Shown: positions 1 to 7,021 of the stretch, piece after piece
How positions within the stretch are numbered: position 1 is the stretch's first letter
Layout of the letters: every line of letters begins with the position of its first letter
NCBI GenBank assembly: GCA_937997485.1
Contig: CALKTH010000075.1
Location: 1 to 64,000 of the forward strand
Length of the DNA stretch: 64,000 nt
From: an uncultured Acidimicrobiales bacterium
Lineage (GTDB): Bacteria; Actinomycetota; Acidimicrobiia; Acidimicrobiales; SZUA-35
Reading direction: 5' to 3'
Notes under the pieces: model-generated
Told to the model about the DNA's origin: nothing
The model's database searches: none
Seen by the model: only the letters and a program-made list of their open reading frames with translations
Made by a program: the position numbers and the translations under genes

Positions 1-137
1 GCAGGAGCCTCTTCGGCTGCCTCCGTTGTGTCCGTTCCTGCGTCGGTGCTCTCGTCGTCGCCACCGCCGCATGCTGCGGCGATCATGGCGAATGAGAACA
101 GCAATGCGAGAAGTTTCGTCAACCCTCGTTTGCTCAT
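1..137 (-). CDS. N-terminus of ABC transporter substrate-binding lipoprotein (partial)
   Basis: Only the first 45 codons are inside the window; the gene runs off the left edge. The ATG at 137 follows a GGGGAG ribosome site. The peptide has a short basic n-region, a hydrophobic core and a lipobox ending in Cys23 (IAAAC), followed by a Gly/Asp/Glu/Thr-rich linker. This is the same layout as the complete family 5 solute-binding protein at 16633-18516. It lies just downstream, on the same strand, of the OppF/OppD ATPase genes. The likely role is the lipid-anchored oligopeptide receptor of that transporter. The binding fold itself is not visible, so the family is inferred from the signal peptide and neighbours. 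Confidence 0.75.
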   Translation of the reverse strand, partial: MSKRGLTKLLALLFSFAMIAAACGGGDDESTDAGTDTTEAAEEAP

Positions 138-211
138 CAAATTTCTCCCCTTTGTTGTCGGTTGAGAACCGGACACCTTCGCGCCCTGGAATCTCGATGG
201 TGTAGCCCAGA

Positions 212-227
212 TGTGACCCTCGACACA
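212..227. promoter_or_regulatory. CRP-like box before the SBP gene (imperfect)
   Basis: TGTGA-N6-ACACA differs by one base from the CRP/FNR-type consensus TGTGA-N6-TCACA. It lies about 75 bp upstream of the ATG at 137, nearly the same distance as the better box before the second SBP gene. The rest of 138-318 shows no gene. Confidence 0.3.
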
Positions 228-318
228 AAACACTGACGAGAATCAACACCGTTCTGTTGTGATGTGACAATCGCTGTGCAAAGCGGCGAATCCGCCCCGC
301 CAGCGCTATCGGTGTGCA

Positions 319-1341
319 TCAGTCGAAGGAGACGGCGACTTCCTCGGCTTCCACCAACGGATGGTGGCAGGCGACGTAGTGGTCGTCGGAGATCTTTCGC
401 ATCTGCGGTTCCACACGCTCGCAGATTTCATCGGCGTATGGACAGCGGGTCCGGAATCGGCAGCCCGAAGGTGGGCTGATCGGCGAAGGCAGTTCACCTT
501 CGGCTTCAGGAACATCGTGGATGTTCACCAGAGGGTCCGGGATGGGCGTGGAGCCCAGGAGCAAAGAGGTGTACGGGTGAGCAGGACGCTCGTACAGCTC
601 GTCGGATTCAGAAAGCTCGCACATCTTGCCGAGGTACATCACGGCGACGCGGTCGCTGATGTTCTTCACCACCGCGAGGTCGTGAGCGATGAACACGAGC
701 GTCAAGCCGTACTGGGCTTTGAGGTCTTCAAGCATGTTGAGGATCTGCGCCTGAACCGAAACGTCAAGTGCAGAGACGGGCTCGTCGCAGATGATGAGCT
801 CGGGCTCCATGACGAGCGCCCGGGCGATCGAGATGCGCTGGCACTGACCGCCGGAGAACTCGTGGGCCCGCTTGTACCGAGCAACATCGGGATCGATGCC
901 GACGTTGTCGAGCATGTTCGACACGATCTTCCACTGCTCGTCCGCATCGTGTGGTCCCCACACTTCCAGCGGCTCGGCAACCACTTCACCGACCATGCGA
1001 CGAGGGTTCAGCGAGGAGATCGGATCCTGGAAGATCATCTGCAAGTCGGTGCGCTTCTGGCGCATCTTCTCGCCATCCATGGCCATGAGGTCTTCGCCTC
1101 CGAGCTTGACCGAGCCCCGCGTGGGCCGGGGAAGCTGAAGGATCGCTCGACCCGTGGTGGACTTGCCACAACCGGATTCGCCGACGAGGCCCAGGGTCTC
1201 GCCCTTGGCGATGTCGAAGCTGATGCCACTCACGGCGTAGACCGTGCGGCCGCCGCCGACCGGGAACTCCACGTGCAGATCCTCGACTCGCAGGATCGTT
1301 TCGGATTCGGGACGCAGGTGCGCCTTGCCCGAGCCAGCCAT
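319..1341 (-). CDS. oppF: Oligopeptide/dipeptide ABC transporter ATP-binding protein, OppF/DppF type
   Basis: A cytoplasmic ATPase of 340 residues that powers peptide import. Visible motifs are Walker A GESGCGKST (54-62), Q-loop Gln105, signature FSGGQCQR (162-169), Walker B IICDEP (183-188) and switch His220. The C-terminal oligo_HPY region has cysteines at 294, 300, 307 and 325, typical of OppD/OppF proteins that carry an iron-sulfur-like site. The ATG at 1341 shares one base with the TGA of the upstream oppD (TGATG), so translation is coupled. The in-frame extension beyond 1341 was rejected because it lies inside oppD and lacks homology. It is the normal-length paralogue against which the inserted OppF at 12999-14378 can be compared. 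Confidence 0.93.
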   Translation of the reverse strand: MAGSGKAHLRPESETILRVEDLHVEFPVGGGRTVYAVSGISFDIAKGETLGLVGESGCGKSTTGRAILQLPRPTRGSVKLGGEDLMAMDGEKMRQKRTDLQMIFQDPISSLNPRRMVGEVVAEPLEVWGPHDADEQWKIVSNMLDNVGIDPDVARYKRAHEFSGGQCQRISIARALVMEPELIICDEPVSALDVSVQAQILNMLEDLKAQYGLTLVFIAHDLAVVKNISDRVAVMYLGKMCELSESDELYERPAHPYTSLLLGSTPIPDPLVNIHDVPEAEGELPSPISPPSGCRFRTRCPYADEICERVEPQMRKISDDHYVACHHPLVEAEEVAVSFD

Positions 1342-2471
1342 CAGACGGCACCTCCGGTGACGAGATCTTCGGTTGCGGCGAGCTTGCCGGCCGCCGCCAG
1401 GGTCTGGGGCTTGCCGGCCGCCATGTTGGCTTCGAACGCTGCATCGCCCTCTGGTGTGCCCACAGGGAAGTGGCAGGCGAACTCGTGACCCGGTGTGGTG
1501 TCGGCCTTCAGCTCGGGCTCGACCTCGTAGCACTTGTCCTGGGCGTACGGGCAGCGAGGCGAGAACTTGCAACCCGACGGCGGGTTGATGAGGTCTGGCG
1601 GGCGACCCGAAATGGCGGACAGTCGAGTGTGCTTGGGGTTGCTGGCCCGAGGAATCGATTGGAGCAGCGCCTGGGTGTAGGGATGCTTCATCTGGGCAAA
1701 CAGCGTGCGGGTCGGCGCCTTTTCGACGATCTTGCCCGCATACATCACGGCAATGTCATCCGTACGCCCAGCAACCACACCAAGATCGTGCGTCACCATG
1801 ATCATGGTCATGAAGCGATCCTGCTGCGCCTGCTGGAGCAGATTGAGGATCTGATGCTGCACGGTCACGTCGAGCGCCGTCGTGGGCTCATCAGCAAAGA
1901 GCATCTTGGGACCACACGCCAGAGCGCTGGCGATGCAGACACGCTGACGCATACCACCAGACATCTCGTGCGGGTAGACGTCGAAGCGGCTCTCTGGTTC
2001 GGGGATCTTCACACTGCGCAGGAGTTCGATCGCTGCGAGACGGGCTTCCTTCTTGCTCGTGTTGAGGTGATAGCGAACGTGCTCGGTGAGCTGCCGGCCG
2101 ACCTTCACCACCGGGTTGAGTGAGGTCATCGGATCCTGGAAGACCATCGCCATTTCGACGCCCCAGTAGTCCCGCATCTCTTTGTTGGACTTGCCGAGCA
2201 GCTCGACGCCGTCGTACTTGACCGAGCCTGCGGTCTCGACATTCTCGGCGATGTTGAGCCGCATGACCGAGCGGGAAAGCACGGTTTTACCCGAGCCTGA
2301 TTCGCCCACGATGCCGAGGGTCTTGCCCCGGTCCAGTTTGAAACTCACGCCATCAACCGCGCGCACGACACCAGCGTCGATGTGGAAGTGAGTTTTCAGA
2401 TTCTCGACGACGAGAAGCGGATCATCTCCCGGTCGTTTGGTGATTCTCTGTGACGACGGTGCGTCTGACAT
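1341..2471 (-). CDS. oppD: Oligopeptide/dipeptide ABC transporter ATP-binding protein, OppD/DppD type
   Basis: A peptide-importer ATPase of 376 residues, partner of OppF. Walker A is GESGSGKT (56-63), the Q-loop is in VFQDP (110-114), the signature is SGGMRQR (171-177) and Walker B is LFADEP (191-196). A Cys-containing oligo_HPY region is near the C-terminus. The ATG at 2471 is preferred over an upstream ATG at 2543 because a GGGAG site lies about 7 bases before it and homology begins there. The last 30 or so residues (Ala-rich) extend past the usual family end. No permease genes are next to it; they may lie beyond the left edge with the SBP. A CRP-like box lies about 100 bp upstream. Confidence 0.93.
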   Translation of the reverse strand: MSDAPSSQRITKRPGDDPLLVVENLKTHFHIDAGVVRAVDGVSFKLDRGKTLGIVGESGSGKTVLSRSVMRLNIAENVETAGSVKYDGVELLGKSNKEMRDYWGVEMAMVFQDPMTSLNPVVKVGRQLTEHVRYHLNTSKKEARLAAIELLRSVKIPEPESRFDVYPHEMSGGMRQRVCIASALACGPKMLFADEPTTALDVTVQHQILNLLQQAQQDRFMTMIMVTHDLGVVAGRTDDIAVMYAGKIVEKAPTRTLFAQMKHPYTQALLQSIPRASNPKHTRLSAISGRPPDLINPPSGCKFSPRCPYAQDKCYEVEPELKADTTPGHEFACHFPVGTPEGDAAFEANMAAGKPQTLAAAGKLAATEDLVTGGAV

Positions 2472-2568
2472 CGGTGCTCCCACGGCGCTGGGTTGAGTGT
2501 CTGGTTCGAGTGTGTTCGGGCGGTTTGGCTCGCATGGACTCACGAGCAGTCCTGCGAAGCTACGCCAT

Positions 2569-2584
2569 TGTGACTGTGGTCACC
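2569..2584. promoter_or_regulatory. CRP-like box upstream of oppD
   Basis: TGTGA-CTGTGG-TCACC, containing the perfect palindrome GTGAC-N4-GTCAC. It lies in the 203-bp divergent gap between oppD (start 2471, minus) and the TauE-like gene (start 2675, plus). The same GTGA-N6-TCAC architecture occurs upstream of the second peptide transporter (18588-18603). Confidence 0.4.
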
Positions 2585-2674
2585 AGTCATGTCGAATTGT
2601 TGTCATGCGACCGAAGGGACGCGCCGCACGATCCTCAGCGCTTGCCTCGACGACACGGGACCTAGAGTGCGGGC

Positions 2675-3430
2675 GTGGAGTGGTGGGAAGCACTGTTGTT
2701 GGTCCTTGGAGGCACCGCCGCCGGGATCGTCAACGCCGTTGCTGGCGGGGGCTCGATGCTCACCGTGCCCCTCCTGGTGCTGGCGGGCGTGCCCGGCAAT
2801 GCAGCCAATGGCTCGAACCGTCTCGGCATTCTCACCGGCAATCTTGCCTCTGCCGCGGAGTTCCGTCGCCTCGGTGTTCAGGGTCTTGCCCATGCCGGCG
2901 TGGTGATCGGTCCAGCCATCGCCGGGAGCCTCGTCGGTTCCCTCGCCATCAACCGATTGACGGACGGCGCCTTCGAGACCGTCTTCGGACTGCTGATGAT
3001 TCCCCTCGTGCTCCTCACCATCAACAAGCCGAAACCAAAGACGGACGGCACCTCGTGGAGCAGGAACACCACGATGATCGTCTTCTTCGGGGTGGGCATC
3101 TACGGCGGCGCCGTACAGGCTGGTGTTGGCCTCGTCATGTTGGCCGCGCTGAGCCGGGCCGGTTTCGACCTCGTCACCGCCAACAGCATCAAGGTGCTGG
3201 TGAACCTCGCGGTCACGTGTGTGGCTTTGCCGATCTTCATCCTCCAGGGAGAGATCCGTTGGATTCCCGCGATCCTGCTTGCCTTGGGGCTGACTGCCGG
3301 GGGGTGGGCTGGTGCCCGGCTCGGTGTTTCGAAGGGCGAGCAGTGGATCCGGCGGATCATGATCTTCGCTGCCCTTGCGCTCGCCCTCCGCTTGCTTGGC
3401 GTCTACGACTGGTTGTGGTCCCAATGGTGA
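2675..3430 (+). CDS. TauE/SafE family permease (sulfite/organosulfonate exporter family)
   Basis: A polytopic membrane protein of 251 residues. The N-terminus (GIVNAVAGGGS, PLL, N-x-x-N-R) is the classic first TauE/SafE repeat, and a second half-repeat starts near residue 130 (GIYGGAVQAGVG). About seven to eight hydrophobic segments are visible. The family exports sulfite, sulfoacetate or other small anions; the substrate here is unknown. The start is a GTG at 2675. Its stop overlaps the ATG of the next gene by seven bases, so the two are probably cotranscribed. It is transcribed divergently from oppD. Confidence 0.88.
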   Translation: MEWWEALLLVLGGTAAGIVNAVAGGGSMLTVPLLVLAGVPGNAANGSNRLGILTGNLASAAEFRRLGVQGLAHAGVVIGPAIAGSLVGSLAINRLTDGAFETVFGLLMIPLVLLTINKPKPKTDGTSWSRNTTMIVFFGVGIYGGAVQAGVGLVMLAALSRAGFDLVTANSIKVLVNLAVTCVALPIFILQGEIRWIPAILLALGLTAGGWAGARLGVSKGEQWIRRIMIFAALALALRLLGVYDWLWSQW

Positions 3431-3912
3431 CCTCCGCCCACGCCACGGGCGGCGCCTTCGGCCACCGCCTGCGCCGGAATCTCTTCTGCTATCTCACCTA
3501 TGCCGGCGGCTTCCAGACCGCCTTGCTGCTGCTCTTCATCGTGATTTTCATCGCCGACCTGCGATCGCCCGACGGCGTCTCGTCAACGGGCCTCGTCGTC
3601 TTCGGCGTGTGGGCTGCACTGCTCGTACTGATGCACTCCTGGCGTTGCACGCTGCAGGATCGCACGCTCGTCATCGGCAATCGTCTTCGCCCAACCCGAG
3701 TCCCTGCCGAGGACATCGTGGCCGCTGAGCGCGGGCTCGTGCCGTGGGGAGGACGCGGGCCGGGTCCGGGCATTGTGTTGATCCACGCCGACCGGAAACC
3801 AACTCCGCTACCCGGCAGCGGATATCTGAGCGCGACTCGCGCCGCTGTGTGGATTGCCGCGATCGACGAGTGGTGCCGGACCGAACCGCCCTCTCCTCGC
3901 TCGGCCCTTTAG
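3424..3912 (+). CDS. PH-domain-like small membrane protein
   Basis: A 162-residue protein starting at an ATG that overlaps the stop of the TauE-like gene; a GTG one codon later is an alternative. Two hydrophobic helices (about residues 20-45 and 52-68) are followed by a soluble part. The pattern there (CTLQDRTLVIGNRLRPTRVP, then an Ala-Glu-Arg turn) resembles bacterial PH (bPH2-type) domains linked to membrane anchors. Function is unknown. Its 3' end overlaps the convergent YchJ-like gene by four bases. Confidence 0.6.
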   Translation: MVTSAHATGGAFGHRLRRNLFCYLTYAGGFQTALLLLFIVIFIADLRSPDGVSSTGLVVFGVWAALLVLMHSWRCTLQDRTLVIGNRLRPTRVPAEDIVAAERGLVPWGGRGPGPGIVLIHADRKPTPLPGSGYLSATRAAVWIAAIDEWCRTEPPSPRSAL

Positions 3913-4214
3913 AGCGGGTGCACTCCATCGACGTACAGCCAACGCATACCGTCTCGGGTAAAGCGGCTGATCTCGTGCAGCACACCAGGCTCACCGTTGC
4001 GCACGAAGTTGGCCTTGAACTCCACGACGCCGTCGGCGTCGAGGGCACCGCCTCGCTCCGTCCGAACGATCTCCAACCCAACCCATTCGAGAGTGGCATC
4101 CGAAACCAGCTCGTCCGGCACCGTGTCGGGATGCCATGTGGCCTTCAGGTAGTCGACGTCATTGACGACATGGGCGTCGTAGCGCGACCTCATCAGTTCA
4201 AGCGCGGTGTTCAC
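3909..4214 (-). CDS. YchJ-family (UPF0225) NTF2-like domain protein lacking the SEC-C zinc motif
   Basis: A 101-residue protein matching the central YchJ domain: RYDAHVVNDVDYLKATWHP, W-V-G-L, VEF-x-A-x-F, a central H-E-x-S-R-F and a terminal YVDG-x-x-P. Full-length YchJ proteins begin with a CPCGS-type SEC-C zinc knuckle. Here translation must begin at GTG 4214, because an in-frame stop lies five codons upstream and the upstream codons encode nothing SEC-C-like. The protein is therefore a stand-alone NTF2-like core. The biochemical role is unknown. It shares strand with the LLM oxidoreductase upstream. Confidence 0.7.
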   Translation of the reverse strand: MNTALELMRSRYDAHVVNDVDYLKATWHPDTVPDELVSDATLEWVGLEIVRTERGGALDADGVVEFKANFVRNGEPGVLHEISRFTRDGMRWLYVDGVHPL

Positions 4215-4259
4215 ATCGGATCCGGTTCACGCCAGAACGTGTTCACGCTCGGAGCGCCT

Positions 4260-5267
4260 CTATGCCCGGAGCTCGGCCATGATCGGATCCCACACGTCTT
4301 GGTCCATTGCCGACATCGTGTTGAAGCTCAACCGATCGACAGTGTCCCCGTAGCGCTCCTTGAGCCCGGCGGCGACGCCTGACGGCTCGGCCACAACAGC
4401 GAACGTGTCGAGCACGTCATCGTCGATGAGGCCAGCCATCGTCTGCCATTCGCCGCGCTTGGACAGTGTGTTGAGTTCGGTCTGGAGATCACCCCAGCCG
4501 TGATGCTCCAGCACTGGGCGGTATGACGGTGTCGATCCGTAGAACGAGATCTGACCTCGAATGGCGTTGGCCACCTTCTCCATCTCGGCTTCGTTCTTCC
4601 CGGTGACCACGAAGGCCGGAAGAGCCACTTCGATCTGATCTCTCGTCCGGCCTCCCGTGGCCTGGCCCTCGGCGATGGCGGGGAGCGTCACTTCTCGCAG
4701 GAAGTCCGGCGTGGTGAACGGGTGAGCGAAGAACCCATCGGCGACCTCGCCGGCCACCTGCGTCATCAGAGGCCCGACCCCCGCAAGGTAGATCTTCGCC
4801 TTCCCGTGGGGGTTCGGTCCCGGGTTGAAGAACGGCGTCATGATCGTGTGCGTATAGAAGTCGCCCCGGAACTCGAGCTTCTCGCCGTTCTCCCAGCAGT
4901 CCCAGATGGCGTGGATGGCCTGAATCATCTCGCGCATCCGGACCGCTGGATTGCTCCACTCCATGCTGAACCGCTTGGTGATGTGGGGCTTGATCTGGCT
5001 ACCGAGTCCGAGCACGAACCGACCATTCGACAACGACTGGAGGTCGTACCCAATGTTCGCCAGGAGCATCGGGTTGCGAGCGAAGGCCACCGCGATCGAG
5101 GTTCCCAGCTCGATCGTCTCAGTCGCCGGGGCGGCCAACGCCAACGGGAAGAATGGATCGTGGCTGGTCTCGGCTGTCCAGACAGCGTCGTAGCCGTCGG
5201 CTTCCGCTTGCTTGCCAGCAGCGGGCGCCTTGGTCAGGTCCGTGCCCAGCCCGGTGTCGATCTTCAT
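4260..5267 (-). CDS. LLM-class F420-dependent oxidoreductase (TIGR03617-like)
   Basis: A TIM-barrel luciferase-like oxidoreductase of 335 residues. The N-terminal MKIDTGLGTDL, the YDAVWTAET segment, ELGTSIAVAFARNP (about 53-66) and the GRFVLGLGSQIKPH block (about 82-95) are characteristic of the actinobacterial F420 family TIGR03617. It should use reduced or oxidised coenzyme F420 for hydride transfer to an unknown substrate. Such genes mark F420-producing actinobacteria and often sit in lipid or xenobiotic catabolism clusters. Here an SDR lies upstream on the same strand, 57 bp away, and may form an operon with it. Confidence 0.9.
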   Translation of the reverse strand: MKIDTGLGTDLTKAPAAGKQAEADGYDAVWTAETSHDPFFPLALAAPATETIELGTSIAVAFARNPMLLANIGYDLQSLSNGRFVLGLGSQIKPHITKRFSMEWSNPAVRMREMIQAIHAIWDCWENGEKLEFRGDFYTHTIMTPFFNPGPNPHGKAKIYLAGVGPLMTQVAGEVADGFFAHPFTTPDFLREVTLPAIAEGQATGGRTRDQIEVALPAFVVTGKNEAEMEKVANAIRGQISFYGSTPSYRPVLEHHGWGDLQTELNTLSKRGEWQTMAGLIDDDVLDTFAVVAEPSGVAAGLKERYGDTVDRLSFNTMSAMDQDVWDPIMAELRA

Positions 5268-5324
5268 GTGTTGACTCGCTCTCTCTTGCTCTTCGCTTCA
5301 GGCGTATGTGATCAGGTCAGAAGA

Positions 5325-6104
5325 TCACTTCGGGGGCATGCGAATGCCGCCGTCCACACGAATGGTCTCGCCGTTCATGTAGGGGTTCGTGATGAGGTCG
5401 ATGACCATGAACGCCAGTTCTTCGCCTGAGCCGAGTCGCTTCGGGAAGAGGACGGACTGGCCGAGGTGCGCCTTGAACTGATCGCTCTGTTCACCTTCGC
5501 CGTAGATCGGCGTGTCGATCAGGCCGGGGGCGATGGTGTTCACGCGGATGCCAACGGCCGAGAGGTCGCGAGCGATGGGCAGGGTCATGCCGACGATGCC
5601 GCCCTTGGAAGCGGAGTACGCAGCCTGGCCGATCTGACCATCGAAGGCAGCGGCAGATGCCATGTTGACGATCGCGCCGCGCTGGCCGTCCTCATCGAGT
5701 GGATCCGTCTTGGCCATGGCCGCCGCCGAGAGCCGCAGCATGTTGAACGAGCCCAACAGGTTGACCTTGATGACGAAGTCGAAGGTCTTCTGCGGCATCG
5801 GCTCGTTGTTGCGGTCGACCGTGCGGGCCGCCATGCCGAGGCCAGCAGAGTTCACGAGGGCACGGAGCGGACCCATCTCGGATGCGGCCAGAACGGCGGC
5901 AGCGCCGTCTTCTTCGCTCGACACGTCGCACTTGACGAACATGCCGCCGAGTTCGCTGGCGACGGCCTGACCCTTCTCTTCATTGAGGTCGGCAATGACA
6001 ACCTTCGAGCCCTGGGCTGCCAGCTGGCGAGCTGAGGCTTCACCGATGCCGGAGGCACCTCCGGTGACGATGGAGGATGATCCTTCGAGATTCACGCGTG
6101 GCAT
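5325..6104 (-). CDS. SDR-family dehydrogenase (3-hydroxyacyl-CoA dehydrogenase type 2-like)
   Basis: A Rossmann-fold short-chain dehydrogenase of 259 residues. TGGASGIG (14-21) binds the dinucleotide, an NSAG-type motif follows beta-4, and the catalytic YSASK sits in the second half. The overall pattern (MVxKT, cofactor-binding D, insertion after NSAGLG, C-terminal GETIRVDGGIRM) resembles HSD17B10/3-hydroxyacyl-CoA dehydrogenases of beta-oxidation. The ATG at 6104 is chosen because AAGGA lies upstream and homology starts there; the longer in-frame start at 6152 is unlikely. It is divergent from an enoyl-CoA hydratase, which fits an acyl-CoA role. Confidence 0.88.
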   Translation of the reverse strand: MPRVNLEGSSSIVTGGASGIGEASARQLAAQGSKVVIADLNEEKGQAVASELGGMFVKCDVSSEEDGAAAVLAASEMGPLRALVNSAGLGMAARTVDRNNEPMPQKTFDFVIKVNLLGSFNMLRLSAAAMAKTDPLDEDGQRGAIVNMASAAAFDGQIGQAAYSASKGGIVGMTLPIARDLSAVGIRVNTIAPGLIDTPIYGEGEQSDQFKAHLGQSVLFPKRLGSGEELAFMVIDLITNPYMNGETIRVDGGIRMPPK

Positions 6105-6205
6105 TCGTTCAGTTCCTTGGTCGAGGTAAGCGGACGTGACACTGTCGCACATCGTCCGGAAGGGCGAGAAATGCCAAGGAGGACACCGCGTGGGAGGATC
6201 CTGCG

Positions 6206-7021
6206 ATGCCCGCTTCCGACACTCTCCTTGTCGACATTGCTGATGGCGTCGCCGTGGTGACGATGCATCGTCCCGAGGTCCGCAACGCCCTCGATGCCCA
6301 TCTGCGCCGCAATGTGCCGGCCACGTTGGCCGAGTTGGATGCTTCCCCCGACGTGAGGGCCATGATCCTCACCGGCAGCGATCCAGCATTCTGCGCCGGC
6401 CTCGACCTGAAAGCCTTGGCTTCGACCGGGCTCGGCAACCCGCAACCACGGCCCGACCGCGAGCCGACAGCAGGCGCCGCCGAGCCACCGACCGACTCAC
6501 CGCTCCCGTTCGCACACCTCACCAAGCCCCTCATCGGGGCCATCAACGGTGTCGCTGTCACCGGCGGGCTCGAGTACGCACTCAACTGTGACTTCCTGAT
6601 CGCCAGCGACAGGGCTCGCTTTGCCGATACCCACGCTCGGGTCGGTGTCATGCCCGGATGGGGTCTGACGGTGCTGCTCCCTCAGGCCATCGGTCGGCGG
6701 CGAGCGCACCAGATGAGCTTCACCGGCAACTACGTCGGCCCCGACACGGCTTTGGATTGGGGCCTCGTCAACGAGGTGGTGCCACACGAGGAACTCATCG
6801 CACGAGCCCGAGAGCTGGCAATCGACATGGCGTCGGTCCCGGTCGACCATCTGGTTGCCATCAAGACGGCGTATCAGGTGGCCAACGCGCCGTTCGACAG
6901 TCCCGCCATCGACGCCGAGCAGGCGTATTCGAATGCGTGGGCAAGGAGCTTCGATCCTGCTGCGTTTGGGACCCGCCGAGCACAGATCGAAAAGCGTGGA
7001 CGCGAACAGCAGGAGCAGTGA
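6206..7021 (+). CDS. Enoyl-CoA hydratase/isomerase family protein
   Basis: A crotonase-fold protein of 271 residues starting at ATG 6206 behind a GGAGGA site. The oxyanion-hole regions are FCAGLDLKAL (about 66-75) and the GAINGVAVTGGLEYAL segment. It should hydrate or isomerise an acyl-CoA in fatty-acid or related catabolism. The linker after the first oxyanion motif is Pro/Glu-rich and a little longer than usual. Its TGA overlaps the ATG of the GH3 gene by one base, an unusual coupling between acyl-CoA and glycoside enzymes. Confidence 0.9.
   Translation: MPASDTLLVDIADGVAVVTMHRPEVRNALDAHLRRNVPATLAELDASPDVRAMILTGSDPAFCAGLDLKALASTGLGNPQPRPDREPTAGAAEPPTDSPLPFAHLTKPLIGAINGVAVTGGLEYALNCDFLIASDRARFADTHARVGVMPGWGLTVLLPQAIGRRRAHQMSFTGNYVGPDTALDWGLVNEVVPHEELIARARELAIDMASVPVDHLVAIKTAYQVANAPFDSPAIDAEQAYSNAWARSFDPAAFGTRRAQIEKRGREQQEQ

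Noticed and set aside
361-1488. Long plus-strand ORF opposite oppF
   Set aside because: Antisense shadow of a clear ABC ATPase; sequence is His/Arg/Val-rich with no family pattern.
4214-4262. Second Sec candidate: in-frame TGA five codons before the YchJ-like GTG
   Set aside because: The codons before that TGA encode nothing like the SEC-C motif, and another stop lies further upstream.
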